Positions 1 to 8,612 of a DNA stretch of 64,000 nt are shown piece after piece (within the stretch, counting starts at the first letter, position 1; every line of letters starts with the position of its first letter). The notes beneath the pieces were generated by a model. That model was given only the letters and a program-made list of their open reading frames with translations. It was not told where the DNA came from and ran no database searches. A program made the position numbers and the translations under genes. This stretch comes from Flavobacteriaceae bacterium HL-DH10. GTDB lineage: Bacteria > Bacteroidota > Bacteroidia > Flavobacteriales > Flavobacteriaceae. The stretch is from assembly GCA_031826515.1 (NCBI GenBank), contig CP134536.1:942001-1006000 (forward strand), read 5' to 3'.

Positions 1-941
1 AAAACTTCTTTTGATAGCTGGTTCATGACATGAATTAGTCCTTCTCTATTATGTCCTGTATCACAAATAACTTTAGGCTTGTCGTTTAAAACTTGCCATC
101 TACCTAATAAACCCGTATTCTTTACAACATGAAGCAACCCTCTTTCCAAATGTTTTTGATGTATTCTATACCCTTTTTGTTGAAGCGCTTTAACTGCCTG
201 AATTACTGTTTTAATATTCTTAGCTTGATAGCTTCCTTTTAAATCAGATTCATAAGCTTTTGAAATACTTTTATCTGCAAATACAATTTCTGAGTTATTA
301 GTTTTAGCTAAATCTTTAAAAACAGCTGTTGTTTCCTTTTGGGTTTCACCAATTACAACGGGAACAGATGGCTTAATAATTCCTCCCTTTTCAAAAGCAA
401 TAGCTTCTAGTGTATGTCCTAAAAATTGCGTATGATCTAATCCAATGTTAGTAATTACAGATACTTCTGGAGTAATTATATTTGTTGAGTCTAACCGACC
501 TCCTAATCCAACTTCTACAATAGCAATATCAACCTTTTGCTTAGAAAAATAATCGAAAGCCATACCAACAGTCATTTCAAAAAATGACAAATTATTAGCT
601 TCAAAAAAGGCCTTATTCCGCTTTATAAAACCAATTACAAATTGTTTACTTACTTCCTTTCCATTTACCTTAATACGCTCTCTAAAATCTTTTAAATGTG
701 GCGATGTATATAATCCAGCTTTATAGCCAGCTTCTTGCAATACAGAAGCCAACATGTGACTAGTTGACCCTTTTCCATTGGTTCCTGCAACGTGTATTGA
801 CTTAAAATTTTTATGTGGATTATTTAAATGATTTATTAGTAATATGGTATTACCTAAATCTACTTTGTAAGCCGACTTCCCTTGTTTTTGATACATTGGT
901 AGCTGAGAAAACATCCAATTAAGAGTATCTTGATACGTCAT
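1..941 (-). CDS. folC: Folylpolyglutamate/dihydrofolate synthase, 3' end cut by window
   Basis: Cytoplasmic Mur-ligase-family enzyme that joins glutamate to dihydropteroate or folates with ATP. I translated the minus strand from the ATG at 941; the frame stays open to base 1, giving 313 residues, so the C-terminus lies outside. The P-loop reads HVAGTNGKGSTSHM (about residues 50-63), followed by GLYTSPHL and, near the window edge, the CDTGHN motif of the C-terminal domain. These are diagnostic of FolC. The start codon lies only two bases after the stop of the TonB-like gene, so it is probably the last gene of the exbB-exbD-tonB transcript. The function is clear; whether it does both synthase reactions cannot be seen. 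Confidence 0.93.
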   Translation of the reverse strand, partial: MTYQDTLNWMFSQLPMYQKQGKSAYKVDLGNTILLINHLNNPHKNFKSIHVAGTNGKGSTSHMLASVLQEAGYKAGLYTSPHLKDFRERIKVNGKEVSKQFVIGFIKRNKAFFEANNLSFFEMTVGMAFDYFSKQKVDIAIVEVGLGGRLDSTNIITPEVSVITNIGLDHTQFLGHTLEAIAFEKGGIIKPSVPVVIGETQKETTAVFKDLAKTNNSEIVFADKSISKAYESDLKGSYQAKNIKTVIQAVKALQQKGYRIHQKHLERGLLHVVKNTGLLGRWQVLNDKPKVICDTGHNREGLIHVMNQLSKEV

Positions 942-943
942 GA

Positions 944-1795
944 CTATTGCCCCAGTTTGAAGTTTACTTTTACAAAACCAATCTGTTTTACTGGCGCCTT
1001 AGAATCTGCTGGCCACTTATGAGATAATGCTATTTTCTTTGCTGGATCCAATAAACATTGTGCCGTATTAGTTGTTCCTTTTTGACCTGGTTCTGCTGAA
1101 ATAACATTACCGCTTTGGTTTACAATAATCTTTACAATCACCATTCCAGATTCATTGCAATCTTGCTTAAGTGTTTTATAGGTTGCTCTACCTCTACCGT
1201 TTAAACCATAACCAACACCACCATTTCCTGATCCCTGACCTCCAAAATAACTAGGCGCGTATGGATCTCCATCTAATTGCCCTTTATCTCCAGCTTTATT
1301 ATCATTGCCTTCACTTCCTGTTTCAGTGCCTTCAGATTTACTAACCCCACCAATTAAAGCATCTAACTTTTTCTTTTTCTCGTCCTGTTCACGTTTTTCT
1401 TTAGCTATTCTATCTGCTTCAGCTTTTGCTTTTGCATCAGCAATGGCCTTCGCTTTAGCTTCAGCCTCTTTTTGTTTCTTTATAGCTATTTCTTCAGCAT
1501 TATCGGCAGTTAGTACTTCTTCTTTAACTTCTGATGAAGCTGTAGGTTCTGCTTTTGAGGTTTCTTCTGGTTGAGGTGGTTTTTCAACTTCTCTAGGTTC
1601 AGATTTTATTGGTTTTTTAGGCTGAATATTACCTTTACCAAAATCGGTAGTACCAAAATTTACTGCAACACCATACTCCTCTGGAGGATCCATATAGGGC
1701 GCACCAACCACAAATAACAACAGTAGTAATATAACAGTTATTAATGCTGTTATTTTTGCTGAATTTTTTTCGTGTTTGGTTTCAAGATATTTCAT
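944..1795 (-). CDS. TonB-family energy transducer
   Basis: Periplasm-spanning protein that passes inner-membrane proton-motive energy to TonB-dependent outer-membrane receptors. Of 283 residues, about 14-33 form one N-terminal membrane helix. A Pro/Glu/Lys-rich stretch follows (about 55-95), then a long charged Ala/Lys/Glu helix (about 95-145), a Gly-rich linker (about 150-200), and a compact C-terminal domain (about 205-283) containing two Cys. This architecture and the ExbB and ExbD genes directly upstream support the TonB role. The start overlaps the exbD stop by one base (TAATG), which suggests translational coupling. The C-terminal domain is divergent, so a TolA-like role is an alternative. 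Transport substrates cannot be inferred. Confidence 0.83.
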   Translation of the reverse strand: MKYLETKHEKNSAKITALITVILLLLLFVVGAPYMDPPEEYGVAVNFGTTDFGKGNIQPKKPIKSEPREVEKPPQPEETSKAEPTASSEVKEEVLTADNAEEIAIKKQKEAEAKAKAIADAKAKAEADRIAKEKREQDEKKKKLDALIGGVSKSEGTETGSEGNDNKAGDKGQLDGDPYAPSYFGGQGSGNGGVGYGLNGRGRATYKTLKQDCNESGMVIVKIIVNQSGNVISAEPGQKGTTNTAQCLLDPAKKIALSHKWPADSKAPVKQIGFVKVNFKLGQ

Positions 1796-2187
1796 TAATT
1801 AGGCTTTACAGCTAATATGACCTTAAACTTATTTCGATTAGCTATATCCATAACCTTTACAACATTTTCAACAGGCACCGATTTTTCTGCTCTTAAAACA
1901 ATCGTTGGTTTTTCTTCTAATGAAAGCACGGCAAGTAATTCGTTTTCTAAAACACTTTCTCCTACCCTTTTTTGATCTATATAATACGTTAAGTCTTTCT
2001 TTATACTTACCGCTACCGATTTTTTGTTTTCTGTTTTCCCACTAGCTTTAGGCAGCAATATATCGATAGCACTTGTAGATACCAATGTAGAAGCTATCAT
2101 AAAAAAGATAAGTAACAGAAAAACAATATCTGTCATTGAAGACATATTGAATTCTGGTGATACCTTATTCCTTCCTCTAATATTCAT
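1795..2187 (-). CDS. exbD: ExbD/TolR biopolymer transport protein
   Basis: Inner-membrane partner of ExbB in the proton-driven motor that energises TonB. The 130-residue protein has one membrane helix (about 18-37) with Asp20 at the cytoplasmic start of the helix, in the SMTDIVFLLLIFFM segment; this Asp is the family's proton-relay residue. A small periplasmic domain fills the rest and ends in VILAVKP. Length matches the family. It lies one base downstream of exbB's end and overlaps the TonB gene by one base, so the three are an operon. Only one ExbD is present, unlike the two-ExbD arrangement common in other Bacteroidota TonB operons. Confidence 0.93.
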   Translation of the reverse strand: MNIRGRNKVSPEFNMSSMTDIVFLLLIFFMIASTLVSTSAIDILLPKASGKTENKKSVAVSIKKDLTYYIDQKRVGESVLENELLAVLSLEEKPTIVLRAEKSVPVENVVKVMDIANRNKFKVILAVKPN

Positions 2188-2188
2188 A

Positions 2189-2890
2189 CTAAGATGGTTC
2201 GTTTAAATGATCTAAAAACTCTAATGAATTTGCTTCCATTTGATATACAATCTTATCCGTTTTTACAACTAAATGATTATAAGCCATAAAAGCAACGATT
2301 CCTACAATTAACCCAGCAACAGTTGTTGTCATAGCCGTATAAAGTCCGCTAGCCAAAACATCCATTTGAATGGTGCCACCAGCATTAGCTAATTCAAATA
2401 TTGCTAAAATCATTCCAATAACTGTACCAAGAAACCCAATCATTGGTCCCGCTCCAGAAATAGTAGCTAATATACTTACATTCTTTTCTAGTCCATAAAT
2501 CTCTAATCGCCCTGCATTTTCTAATGCCGTATTAATATCAGCAAGTGGTTTCCCTATTCTAGAAATCCCTTTACCAATTAATCTAGATACAGGAGAATTT
2601 ACTTGAGCACAAAGCATTTGAGCGGAATCAATTTTACCATGACTCACATGATCTTTAATTTGATTCATAAAATTAGCATCCACAACTGATGCTGCTTTAA
2701 TAGCAAATATGCGTTCAAAATAAATATAAATGGCTGCTACAAGTAATAAGAACAAAAGTGCTATAATTATTTGTCCGGCAGCGCCTCCACTACTAATTAA
2801 TTCTATAATGGAAAGTGTTTTTTCAACAGATTCTCCATCTGTAAGCAATTCTGCTCCTTCTTGCGTATTTTGTAATAATGTATTTAGCAT
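2189..2890 (-). CDS. exbB: ExbB/TolQ/MotA proton channel
   Basis: Pentameric inner-membrane channel that, with ExbD, couples proton flow to movement of TonB. Of 233 residues, one membrane helix lies near the N-terminus (about 39-60). A cytoplasmic stretch follows, then the conserved pair of helices (about 140-170 and 185-210) with SGAGPMIGFLGTVIGMI, the family signature of Gly/Pro/Thr residues lining the pore. It is the first gene of the exbB-exbD-tonB-folC cluster. No clear TAnnTTTG promoter was found in the 107-bp gap upstream. TolQ is the alternative name, but no tolB or pal gene is adjacent. Confidence 0.93.
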   Translation of the reverse strand: MLNTLLQNTQEGAELLTDGESVEKTLSIIELISSGGAAGQIIIALLFLLLVAAIYIYFERIFAIKAASVVDANFMNQIKDHVSHGKIDSAQMLCAQVNSPVSRLIGKGISRIGKPLADINTALENAGRLEIYGLEKNVSILATISGAGPMIGFLGTVIGMILAIFELANAGGTIQMDVLASGLYTAMTTTVAGLIVGIVAFMAYNHLVVKTDKIVYQMEANSLEFLDHLNEPS

Positions 2891-2997
2891 ATAATTTTAA
2901 ATTTATTGCAACTGTATAACGTCCTTATATACGTTAAAGTATCGCAAAAGGTTTTCTTTTTTTTGCTTTCGCGGAAAACTACTTATATATTAATTTT

Positions 2998-4398
2998 CTA
3001 AAACAATGTTCTTGTAAACATAAATGCCACTGATCCTACCAAGAAACCTACTAAAGCCAACCAAGAAATCTTTTTTAAATACCAGAAAAAATCAATTTTT
3101 TCCATTCCCATAGCAACTACACCTGCCGCAGACCCAATAATTAACATACTTCCTCCTGTACCTGCCGAATAGGCAATAAAGTGCCAAAGTTCATTATCAA
3201 TAGGCTCATGGAACATACCTAAACTAGCGGCTACCAAAGGCACATTATCTATAATTGCAGACCCAACTCCTAATAAAAGAACAACTAAATCTGAAACACC
3301 TTCATGACCACCTGGATGAATTTCGGTACCTAACATAGGCATCTTTTCTTGTAGTGATCCTGCAAAATTAAATAGAATACCTAAAGACTCTAAAGCAGCA
3401 ACCGCCATTAATATTCCCAAGAAAAACAAGATACTTGGTAACTCAATTTTAGATAATGAATAATGTACTGGACTATGTTGCGCATGGGCATCGCTTTCTT
3501 CAGCATCATGTTCAGTAAAACTAAATTTAGAACTACTGTAAATTTCAGCAAAAATAGCTACAACTCCTAAAGACAACATCATACCTACATAAGGAGGCAA
3601 ATGTGTAATCATTTTAAAGACAGGAACAAATACAATAGCTCCTAATCCTAAATAAAGCATTATTCCACTAAATTTAGATTTCTTTTTTTCTTCAACGTCT
3701 TCAACGTCTAAATCACCTTTAAATGCTGGTAAAAAAGACGCTATAAATGTTGGTACTGCCATACACAAAAATGACGGCAATAATAAATAACCTATTAAAT
3801 GACCTGTTGTTACTTTTTTACCAATCCATAACATCGTTGTTGTAACATCTCCAATTGGAGACCATGCCCCACCTGCATTTGCAGCAATAATGATTAAACC
3901 AGCAAACCAAATACGAACACTCCTATCTTTTACAATTTTTTGAAGTATTGAAATTAATACGATAGTCGCTGTTAAATTATCTATAATAGCTGACAAAACG
4001 AAAGCTAATATGGAAAAAACCCAAAGAATTTTACTTTTCTTCTTGGTTTTTATAAAGTCTTTAATAGTTGAAAAACCATCAAAATAGTCAATGATTTCAA
4101 CAATGGTCATTGCTCCTAAAAGAAACACCAATATTTCAGATGTTTTACCTAAATGATGCAACAAGGTTTCCTCCATCATATGCATCTTTTCATCAGAGCC
4201 TAAACTACCAAACCCTTCTAACAATGAATGGCTACTAGAATCAAACCATTGCGGAAAGCCTTCAATTCCTAAAGCAATTAGAGCCCAACAAATAGCCATC
4301 ATAACCAGTGCTGGTATTAATTTATCTATTTTTATACTATGTTCTAAAGTAATGGCTAAATACCCCGTTACAAATACTAAAATAATTGCTGCTTCCAT
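2998..4398 (-). CDS. nhaD: Na+/H+ antiporter, NhaD type
   Basis: Membrane exchanger that extrudes Na+ in return for protons. The 466-residue protein has about twelve hydrophobic helices. Typical NhaD/ArsB-superfamily segments are visible: IIDNLTATIVLISIL (about 130-145), NAGGAWSPIGDVTTTMLW (about 173-190) and a second SAIIDNVPLVAAS near residue 388. A His/Asp/Glu-rich cytoplasmic loop (about 300-317, HDAEESDAHAQHSP) is unusual and might sense ions or pH. It stands alone between the exbB operon and anmK, with a long leader upstream. In a marine bacterium with the Na+-pumping decarboxylase found at 35-39 kb, it could balance sodium and proton gradients. Confidence 0.92.
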   Translation of the reverse strand: MEAAIILVFVTGYLAITLEHSIKIDKLIPALVMMAICWALIALGIEGFPQWFDSSSHSLLEGFGSLGSDEKMHMMEETLLHHLGKTSEILVFLLGAMTIVEIIDYFDGFSTIKDFIKTKKKSKILWVFSILAFVLSAIIDNLTATIVLISILQKIVKDRSVRIWFAGLIIIAANAGGAWSPIGDVTTTMLWIGKKVTTGHLIGYLLLPSFLCMAVPTFIASFLPAFKGDLDVEDVEEKKKSKFSGIMLYLGLGAIVFVPVFKMITHLPPYVGMMLSLGVVAIFAEIYSSSKFSFTEHDAEESDAHAQHSPVHYSLSKIELPSILFFLGILMAVAALESLGILFNFAGSLQEKMPMLGTEIHPGGHEGVSDLVVLLLGVGSAIIDNVPLVAASLGMFHEPIDNELWHFIAYSAGTGGSMLIIGSAAGVVAMGMEKIDFFWYLKKISWLALVGFLVGSVAFMFTRTLF

Positions 4399-4571
4399 AA
4401 ATTTATAATTAAATAAGTTGCTTTAGTACTGACTTACAGTTCAGTAGCACTAATGCCTGTTTTTGATTTATTATTGTTATATACTTTTCCTATTGTTTTT
4501 CTAATAATTATTTCATTTTTAACCAGTATTTGAATTTGATTTTTGTCAAATAACAACGATGAACAAATGTA
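4399..4571 (-). promoter_or_regulatory. Candidate nhaD promoter and long structured leader
   Basis: On the minus strand a perfect Bacteroidota -7 box TACATTTG lies at 4571-4564. This would start transcription near 4558 and leave a leader of about 160 nt before the nhaD ATG. The leader contains two hairpins: ATTTGA with TCAAAT around a six-base loop, and TACTGA with TCAGTA around eight bases near 4429-4448. No good -33 TTTG was found. The leader is long for this window, where other candidate leaders are about 0-40 nt, so RNA-level control is possible. It does not match a riboswitch I recognise. Confidence 0.35.
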
Positions 4572-4654
4572 GCTTAGTGATGATTAAAAAGATGTAATTT
4601 CATTTCAACAAATATAAAAAACTAAAGAGCTTTACTATTAATTTTTTGTTATTT

Positions 4655-5752
4655 TTAAAGAAGATATATTTTACCAGAACTATGATTTTTTAAAGCCCCT
4701 GTTACACTTTGTAAGCAATTAACTTCATTTCTTATTTTTAAGACTCCTAAAAATCCAAAAATTAAAGCTTCTTTAAATTCTACAATAGTTTTCGACGGTT
4801 CTATAATTTTGTTTTTTGTATGTGATTTAAGTCTGTTTATCAAATACTTATTATAAACCCCACCTCCTGTAACTAATACAGAAGCATTATTTTTTTTATT
4901 AATTTCGACTGCAAGTTGCATAGCAATATGCTCTACAAAAGTTTTTAAAACATCTTTTACTTCAAGCTGAAAATTATTTATTAACGGAAAAATATTTTTA
5001 TCAACCCATTCTAAGCCCAAAGATTTTGGATGCTGCATTTTATAAAATTCTAAATCATTTAGTTTACTAAGTAATTCTTGATTAATAATTCCGGTTGAAG
5101 CAATTTTTCCTTCATCATCGTATTCAAACCCTATTAAATTTACATAATGATTTAAAACAATGTTTACTGGACAAATATCATAAGCTATTCGGTTGCTTTC
5201 AAATTCGGTTGAAATATTTGCAAAACCTCCTAAATTTAAACAAAAATCGTATTCAGAAAACAGCAACTTATCACCAATAGGAACCAATGGAGCGCCTTGC
5301 CCTCCTAGCTCAACATCTTGAACTCTAAAATCGCAAACGACATTCTGATTTAACAAGGTCGCTAAAAAAGGCTTATTTCCTATTTGATAGGTTAACTTTT
5401 TTTGAGGTTGATGTAACGCCGTATGTCCATGAGTACATACTGCATCAATATTTTTTATATTATTTTTATCAATAAAACTATTTATAACTTGTGCCAAATA
5501 AGCTGTATACTCCTCATCTATTTGCTGTAATTCCTGTAATGAATTAGCCACTAGAAGCTTTAAAATATTTTGCCACGTTTCATCATATGTAACCGTTTGG
5601 GCATATACAATTTTAAAGCTCCAAACTTTATCAAATATAAATTCAACAAAAACAAAATCTATACCATCTAAAGATGTTCCAGACATGACACCAATTACAT
5701 TGTATTGGTTTTTATCCCCCATATTATTTATCATATTGTGTAAAAATAACAA
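4655..5752 (-). CDS. anmK: Anhydro-N-acetylmuramic acid kinase
   Basis: Cytoplasmic kinase that opens and phosphorylates 1,6-anhydro-MurNAc recovered from the cell wall, yielding MurNAc-6-phosphate. Diagnostic segments are GVMSGTSLDGIDF (ATP/sugar site, about residues 21-33), DAVCTHGHTALHQP, LNLGGFANIS and VTGGGVYNKYL in the C-terminal half. Length fits the family. The first ten residues look dispensable; the start may be the Met in MINNMGDKN or MGDKN rather than 5752. The gene is divergent from the acyl-CoA dehydrogenase, sharing a 75-bp AT-rich intergenic region. No other recycling gene (murQ, nagZ) is adjacent. Confidence 0.94.
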   Translation of the reverse strand: MLFLHNMINNMGDKNQYNVIGVMSGTSLDGIDFVFVEFIFDKVWSFKIVYAQTVTYDETWQNILKLLVANSLQELQQIDEEYTAYLAQVINSFIDKNNIKNIDAVCTHGHTALHQPQKKLTYQIGNKPFLATLLNQNVVCDFRVQDVELGGQGAPLVPIGDKLLFSEYDFCLNLGGFANISTEFESNRIAYDICPVNIVLNHYVNLIGFEYDDEGKIASTGIINQELLSKLNDLEFYKMQHPKSLGLEWVDKNIFPLINNFQLEVKDVLKTFVEHIAMQLAVEINKKNNASVLVTGGGVYNKYLINRLKSHTKNKIIEPSKTIVEFKEALIFGFLGVLKIRNEVNCLQSVTGALKNHSSGKIYLL

Positions 5753-5781
5753 TACTTATTAAAAATATGACACTAAAAAAC

Positions 5782-5789
5782 TATATTTG
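5782..5789 (+). promoter_or_regulatory. -7 box of the acyl-CoA dehydrogenase promoter
   Basis: TATATTTG matches the Bacteroidota TAnnTTTG consensus exactly and lies 38 bases before the dehydrogenase ATG, in the divergent gap with anmK. No convincing -33 TTTG is seen at the expected distance, so the strength is uncertain. Confidence 0.45.
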
Positions 5790-5827
5790 TATATATTTTT
5801 TATCAAATCAATAATATATTTAAAATT

Positions 5828-6970
5828 ATGGATTTCACACTTTCAGAAGAGCATATAATGATACGCGATGCAGCTCGCGACTTTGCTCAAACCGAATTAC
5901 TACCTGGAGTTATTGAACGAGACAACAAACAAGAATTCCCTAACGAGTTAGTAAAAAAAATGAGCGATTTAGGATTTATGGGCATTATGGTTGATCCTAA
6001 ATATGGCGGCAGTGGTATGGATGCGATTTCTTATGTGCTTATTATGGAAGAATTATCTAAAATAGATGCATCTGCTTCGGTAATGGTATCTGTAAACAAT
6101 TCCTTAGTTTGCTATGGACTAGAAACTTATGGAACAGAAGAACAAAAACAAAAATATTTAACAAAACTTGCTACTGGTGAATCTATTGGCGCATTTTGTT
6201 TAAGCGAACCAGAGGCTGGAAGCGATGCGACTTCACAAAAAACTACTGCAATAAAAAAAGGTGATCACTATATTCTTAATGGCACAAAAAACTGGATTAC
6301 AAACGGTGGACGCGCAGATATATATATAGTAATAGCACAAACGGACAAAGACAAAGGATCTCATGGTATTAATGCTTTTATTTTAGAAAAAGGGACGGAA
6401 GGGTTTCATGTTGGCCCTAAAGAAGACAAATTAGGAATTCGTGGAAGCGATACACACACGCTTCAGTTTAACGATGTTAAAGTTCCAAAAGAAAACAGAA
6501 TTGGTGCTAATGGCTCTGGATTTAGATTTGCTATGAAAACCTTATCTGGTGGACGTATTGGAATTGCTTCTCAAGCACTTGGTATTGCTTCAGGCGCTTA
6601 TGAGTTGGCCTTAAAATATTCTAAAGAAAGAAAAGCATTTGGCACCGAAATATCCAACCATCAAGCCATTGCTTTTAAACTAGCCGATATGCATACTGAT
6701 ATTGAAGCGGCTAGAATGCTTGTTATGAAAGCGGCTTGGGATAAAGATCAAGGTAATAATTACGATATGTCTAGCGCTATAGCAAAACTATACGCCTCTA
6801 AAGTAGCCATGGAACATACCGTTGAAGCAGTTCAAATTCATGGTGGCAATGGTTTTGTAAAAGATTACCATGTAGAGCGCTTAATGCGTGATGCAAAAAT
6901 TACTCAGATTTACGAAGGCACTTCAGAAATTCAAAAGATTATCATTTCACGGAGTATTTTGCGAGATTAA
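5828..6970 (+). CDS. Acyl-CoA dehydrogenase, short-chain type
   Basis: FAD enzyme that oxidises acyl-CoA to trans-2-enoyl-CoA in fatty-acid or branched-chain amino-acid breakdown. The 380 residues cover all three family domains: the N-terminal helical domain, the middle beta-domain with AFCLSEPEAGSDATS (about 131-145) and WITNGG, and the C-terminal helical domain with the YEGTSEIQKIIISR segment (about 363-376), whose Glu is the catalytic base position of butyryl-CoA-type dehydrogenases. The subtype (butyryl, isobutyryl or 2-methylbutyryl) cannot be told from sequence alone. It stands alone and is followed by a strong terminator that separates it from the arsenosugar cluster. Confidence 0.93.
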   Translation: MDFTLSEEHIMIRDAARDFAQTELLPGVIERDNKQEFPNELVKKMSDLGFMGIMVDPKYGGSGMDAISYVLIMEELSKIDASASVMVSVNNSLVCYGLETYGTEEQKQKYLTKLATGESIGAFCLSEPEAGSDATSQKTTAIKKGDHYILNGTKNWITNGGRADIYIVIAQTDKDKGSHGINAFILEKGTEGFHVGPKEDKLGIRGSDTHTLQFNDVKVPKENRIGANGSGFRFAMKTLSGGRIGIASQALGIASGAYELALKYSKERKAFGTEISNHQAIAFKLADMHTDIEAARMLVMKAAWDKDQGNNYDMSSAIAKLYASKVAMEHTVEAVQIHGGNGFVKDYHVERLMRDAKITQIYEGTSEIQKIIISRSILRD

Positions 6971-7002
6971 CTGTTACATTTTTAGTTGTATTAAATAAAA
7001 TA

Positions 7003-7055
7003 AAAGTAGTGCATCGTTTCTTTTTAAAAGAAGAAACAGATGGGCTACTTTTTTT
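7003..7055 (+). terminator. Rho-independent terminator after acyl-CoA dehydrogenase
   Basis: AAAGTAG (7003-7009) pairs with CTACTTT (7045-7051). An inner stem of TTTCTT with AAGAAA closes the hairpin, and it is followed directly by a T-run ending at 7055. It sits just downstream of the dehydrogenase stop and insulates it from the next cluster. Confidence 0.75.
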
Positions 7056-7121
7056 GTTAAGTATTATAAAACTTCCCGACTTAAGCAATTAGATTTATAT
7101 CTTTAGTCCAAAATATATAAC

Positions 7122-7457
7122 ATGCAAAAAACATATTACGATCCAGCAGATTTAAAAAAATTTGGCAAAATAAGCGAATGGAATCAAGAATTAGGCGATA
7201 AATTTTTTGAGTATTACGGAAAAGTATTTGAAGAAGGCGCTCTTTCTGCAAGAGAAAAATCTTTAATTGCATTAGCAGTAGCACATACAGAAAGTTGTCC
7301 TTATTGCATAGATGCTTACACTAAAGACGGTTTGCAACGCGGCATTACAAAAGAAGAAATGATGGAAGCCCTACATGTTGGTGCGGCTATAAAAAGCGGA
7401 GCTACTTTAGTAATGGGCGTTCAAATGATGAACAAAGTAAATAAGCTTGAAATGTAA
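7122..7457 (+). CDS. Arsenosugar-associated peroxidase-like protein (CMD/AhpD fold)
   Basis: Small 111-residue carboxymuconolactone decarboxylase-family protein. The AhpD-like redox motif CPYC lies at Cys59-Cys62, preceded by ALAVAHTES and followed by IDAYTKDGLQRG, the typical helix around the catalytic cysteines. AhpD relatives reduce peroxides or pass electrons by thiol-disulfide exchange. Members of this subfamily are named for their constant neighbourhood with arsenosugar genes, and arsS follows here. Plausible roles are reducing the pentavalent arsenical to the trivalent form or protecting the oxygen-sensitive radical enzyme; both are inference. It is the first gene of the eight-gene cluster. 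Confidence 0.88.
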   Translation: MQKTYYDPADLKKFGKISEWNQELGDKFFEYYGKVFEEGALSAREKSLIALAVAHTESCPYCIDAYTKDGLQRGITKEEMMEALHVGAAIKSGATLVMGVQMMNKVNKLEM

Positions 7458-7474
7458 TCAAAGTTCTAATTTTG
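7447..7474 (+). promoter_or_regulatory. Candidate internal promoter ahead of arsS
   Basis: TTG at 7447-7449 is followed after 17 bases by TAATTTTG (7467-7474), a full TAnnTTTG box with a spacing known for Flavobacterium promoters. It overlaps the 3' end of the peroxidase-like gene and could give arsS and the downstream genes independent transcription. A half-copy of the flavobacterial TGAGCGAAATCGAAGAG intergenic repeat follows at about 7508-7525. Confidence 0.4.
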
Positions 7475-7547
7475 GTAAATAAAATTTCACAGGTGGCTTA
7501 TCCTGAGCGAAATCGAAGAGTCTTCTTCAAGAAAATTAAATATATTA

Positions 7548-8603
7548 ATGGCAACAAAGTCCCTACATAAACGCGAAAGCGATTTAGCAAACAGTAATAG
7601 GCAATTAGAAATTTTGTCGAATGGTATCTTTCAAAATGGAGAGCTACCAACTTTTAAGACTAAAATTACCGAAACAAATCAATTTCCGCTTAAAGCTAAA
7701 AAATTAGAAATCCTACAAATAAATGTGGGTTATATGTGTAACCAAGTTTGCGAACATTGCCATGTTGATGCAGGTCCAGATCGTAAAGAGGTTATGACGC
7801 GTGATACGATGCTACAATGCCTAGATGTCATAAAAAAAACAGGCGCACACACCCTAGACCTAACAGGAGGTGCTCCAGAAATGAATCCTAATTTCCGTTG
7901 GTTTGTTGAGGAAGCTGCCAAAGCTGGCATAAAAGATTTTATTGTCCGTTCTAACCTCACCATTATTAAAGCCAATAAACAGTATCACGATTTACCCGAA
8001 TTCTTCAAGAAGCATAATATCCATGTTATAAGCTCTATGCCACATTGGACACAGGGAAAAACAGACAAACAACGTGGAGATGGTGTTTTTAATACATCTA
8101 TAAAAGCGCTTCAAGAACTAAATGCTGTTGGTTATGGTATGCCAGATAGCAAATTGAAATTAGATTTGGTATACAATCCTTCTGGAGCCTTTTTACCAGG
8201 AGATCAATTTTCGATGCAGAAAGAATTCAAAAAAGCATTAAAAGAAGATTTCGATATTCAGTTTCATAATTTATTCTCTATAACAAATTTACCTATTAGT
8301 AGGTTCTTAGATTATTTAATAGCTTCAGAAAATTACGAAGATTATATGTATGCTCTAGTTGAAGCTTACAATCCAACAACTGTTGCAAACGTGATGTGCA
8401 CCAATACACTTTCGATAAGTTGGGATGGCTATTTATTTGATTGCGATTTTAATCAGATGCTAGAATTGCCCGTAAATAGTAAAGCAAAACACATTTCAGA
8501 ATATAATGAAAGTCTTCTTAAAGGAAGAGATATTGTTATTTCTCAACATTGTTATGGTTGTACTGCTGGCGCAGGAAGTAGCTGCCAAGGGAGTGTAGCT
8601 TAA
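7548..8603 (+). CDS. arsS: Radical SAM enzyme of arsenosugar biosynthesis, ArsS
   Basis: Radical SAM protein (351 residues) with the [4Fe-4S] motif CNQVCEHC at Cys64, Cys68 and Cys71, followed by HVDAGPDR. The SAM-binding LTGGAPEMNP lies near residue 105. A Cys-rich C-terminus (CYGCTAGAGSSCQG) probably binds a further cluster. In the characterised cyanobacterial ArsM/ArsS pair, ArsS joins a 5'-deoxyadenosyl group to dimethylarsenite, giving 5'-deoxy-5'-dimethylarsinoyl-adenosine, the arsenosugar precursor. The same role is inferred here because arsM and the two arsenosugar-type transferases follow within 6 kb. Length is normal and all core cysteines are intact. Confidence 0.93.
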   Translation: MATKSLHKRESDLANSNRQLEILSNGIFQNGELPTFKTKITETNQFPLKAKKLEILQINVGYMCNQVCEHCHVDAGPDRKEVMTRDTMLQCLDVIKKTGAHTLDLTGGAPEMNPNFRWFVEEAAKAGIKDFIVRSNLTIIKANKQYHDLPEFFKKHNIHVISSMPHWTQGKTDKQRGDGVFNTSIKALQELNAVGYGMPDSKLKLDLVYNPSGAFLPGDQFSMQKEFKKALKEDFDIQFHNLFSITNLPISRFLDYLIASENYEDYMYALVEAYNPTTVANVMCTNTLSISWDGYLFDCDFNQMLELPVNSKAKHISEYNESLLKGRDIVISQHCYGCTAGAGSSCQGSVA

Positions 8604-8612
8604 AAAGAAAAT

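Noticed and set aside
1305-1574. 89-residue open frame on the + strand inside the TonB gene
   Set aside because: Ser/Phe/Ala low-complexity translation, antisense to the Lys/Glu/Ala-rich TonB linker; a shadow of the real gene.
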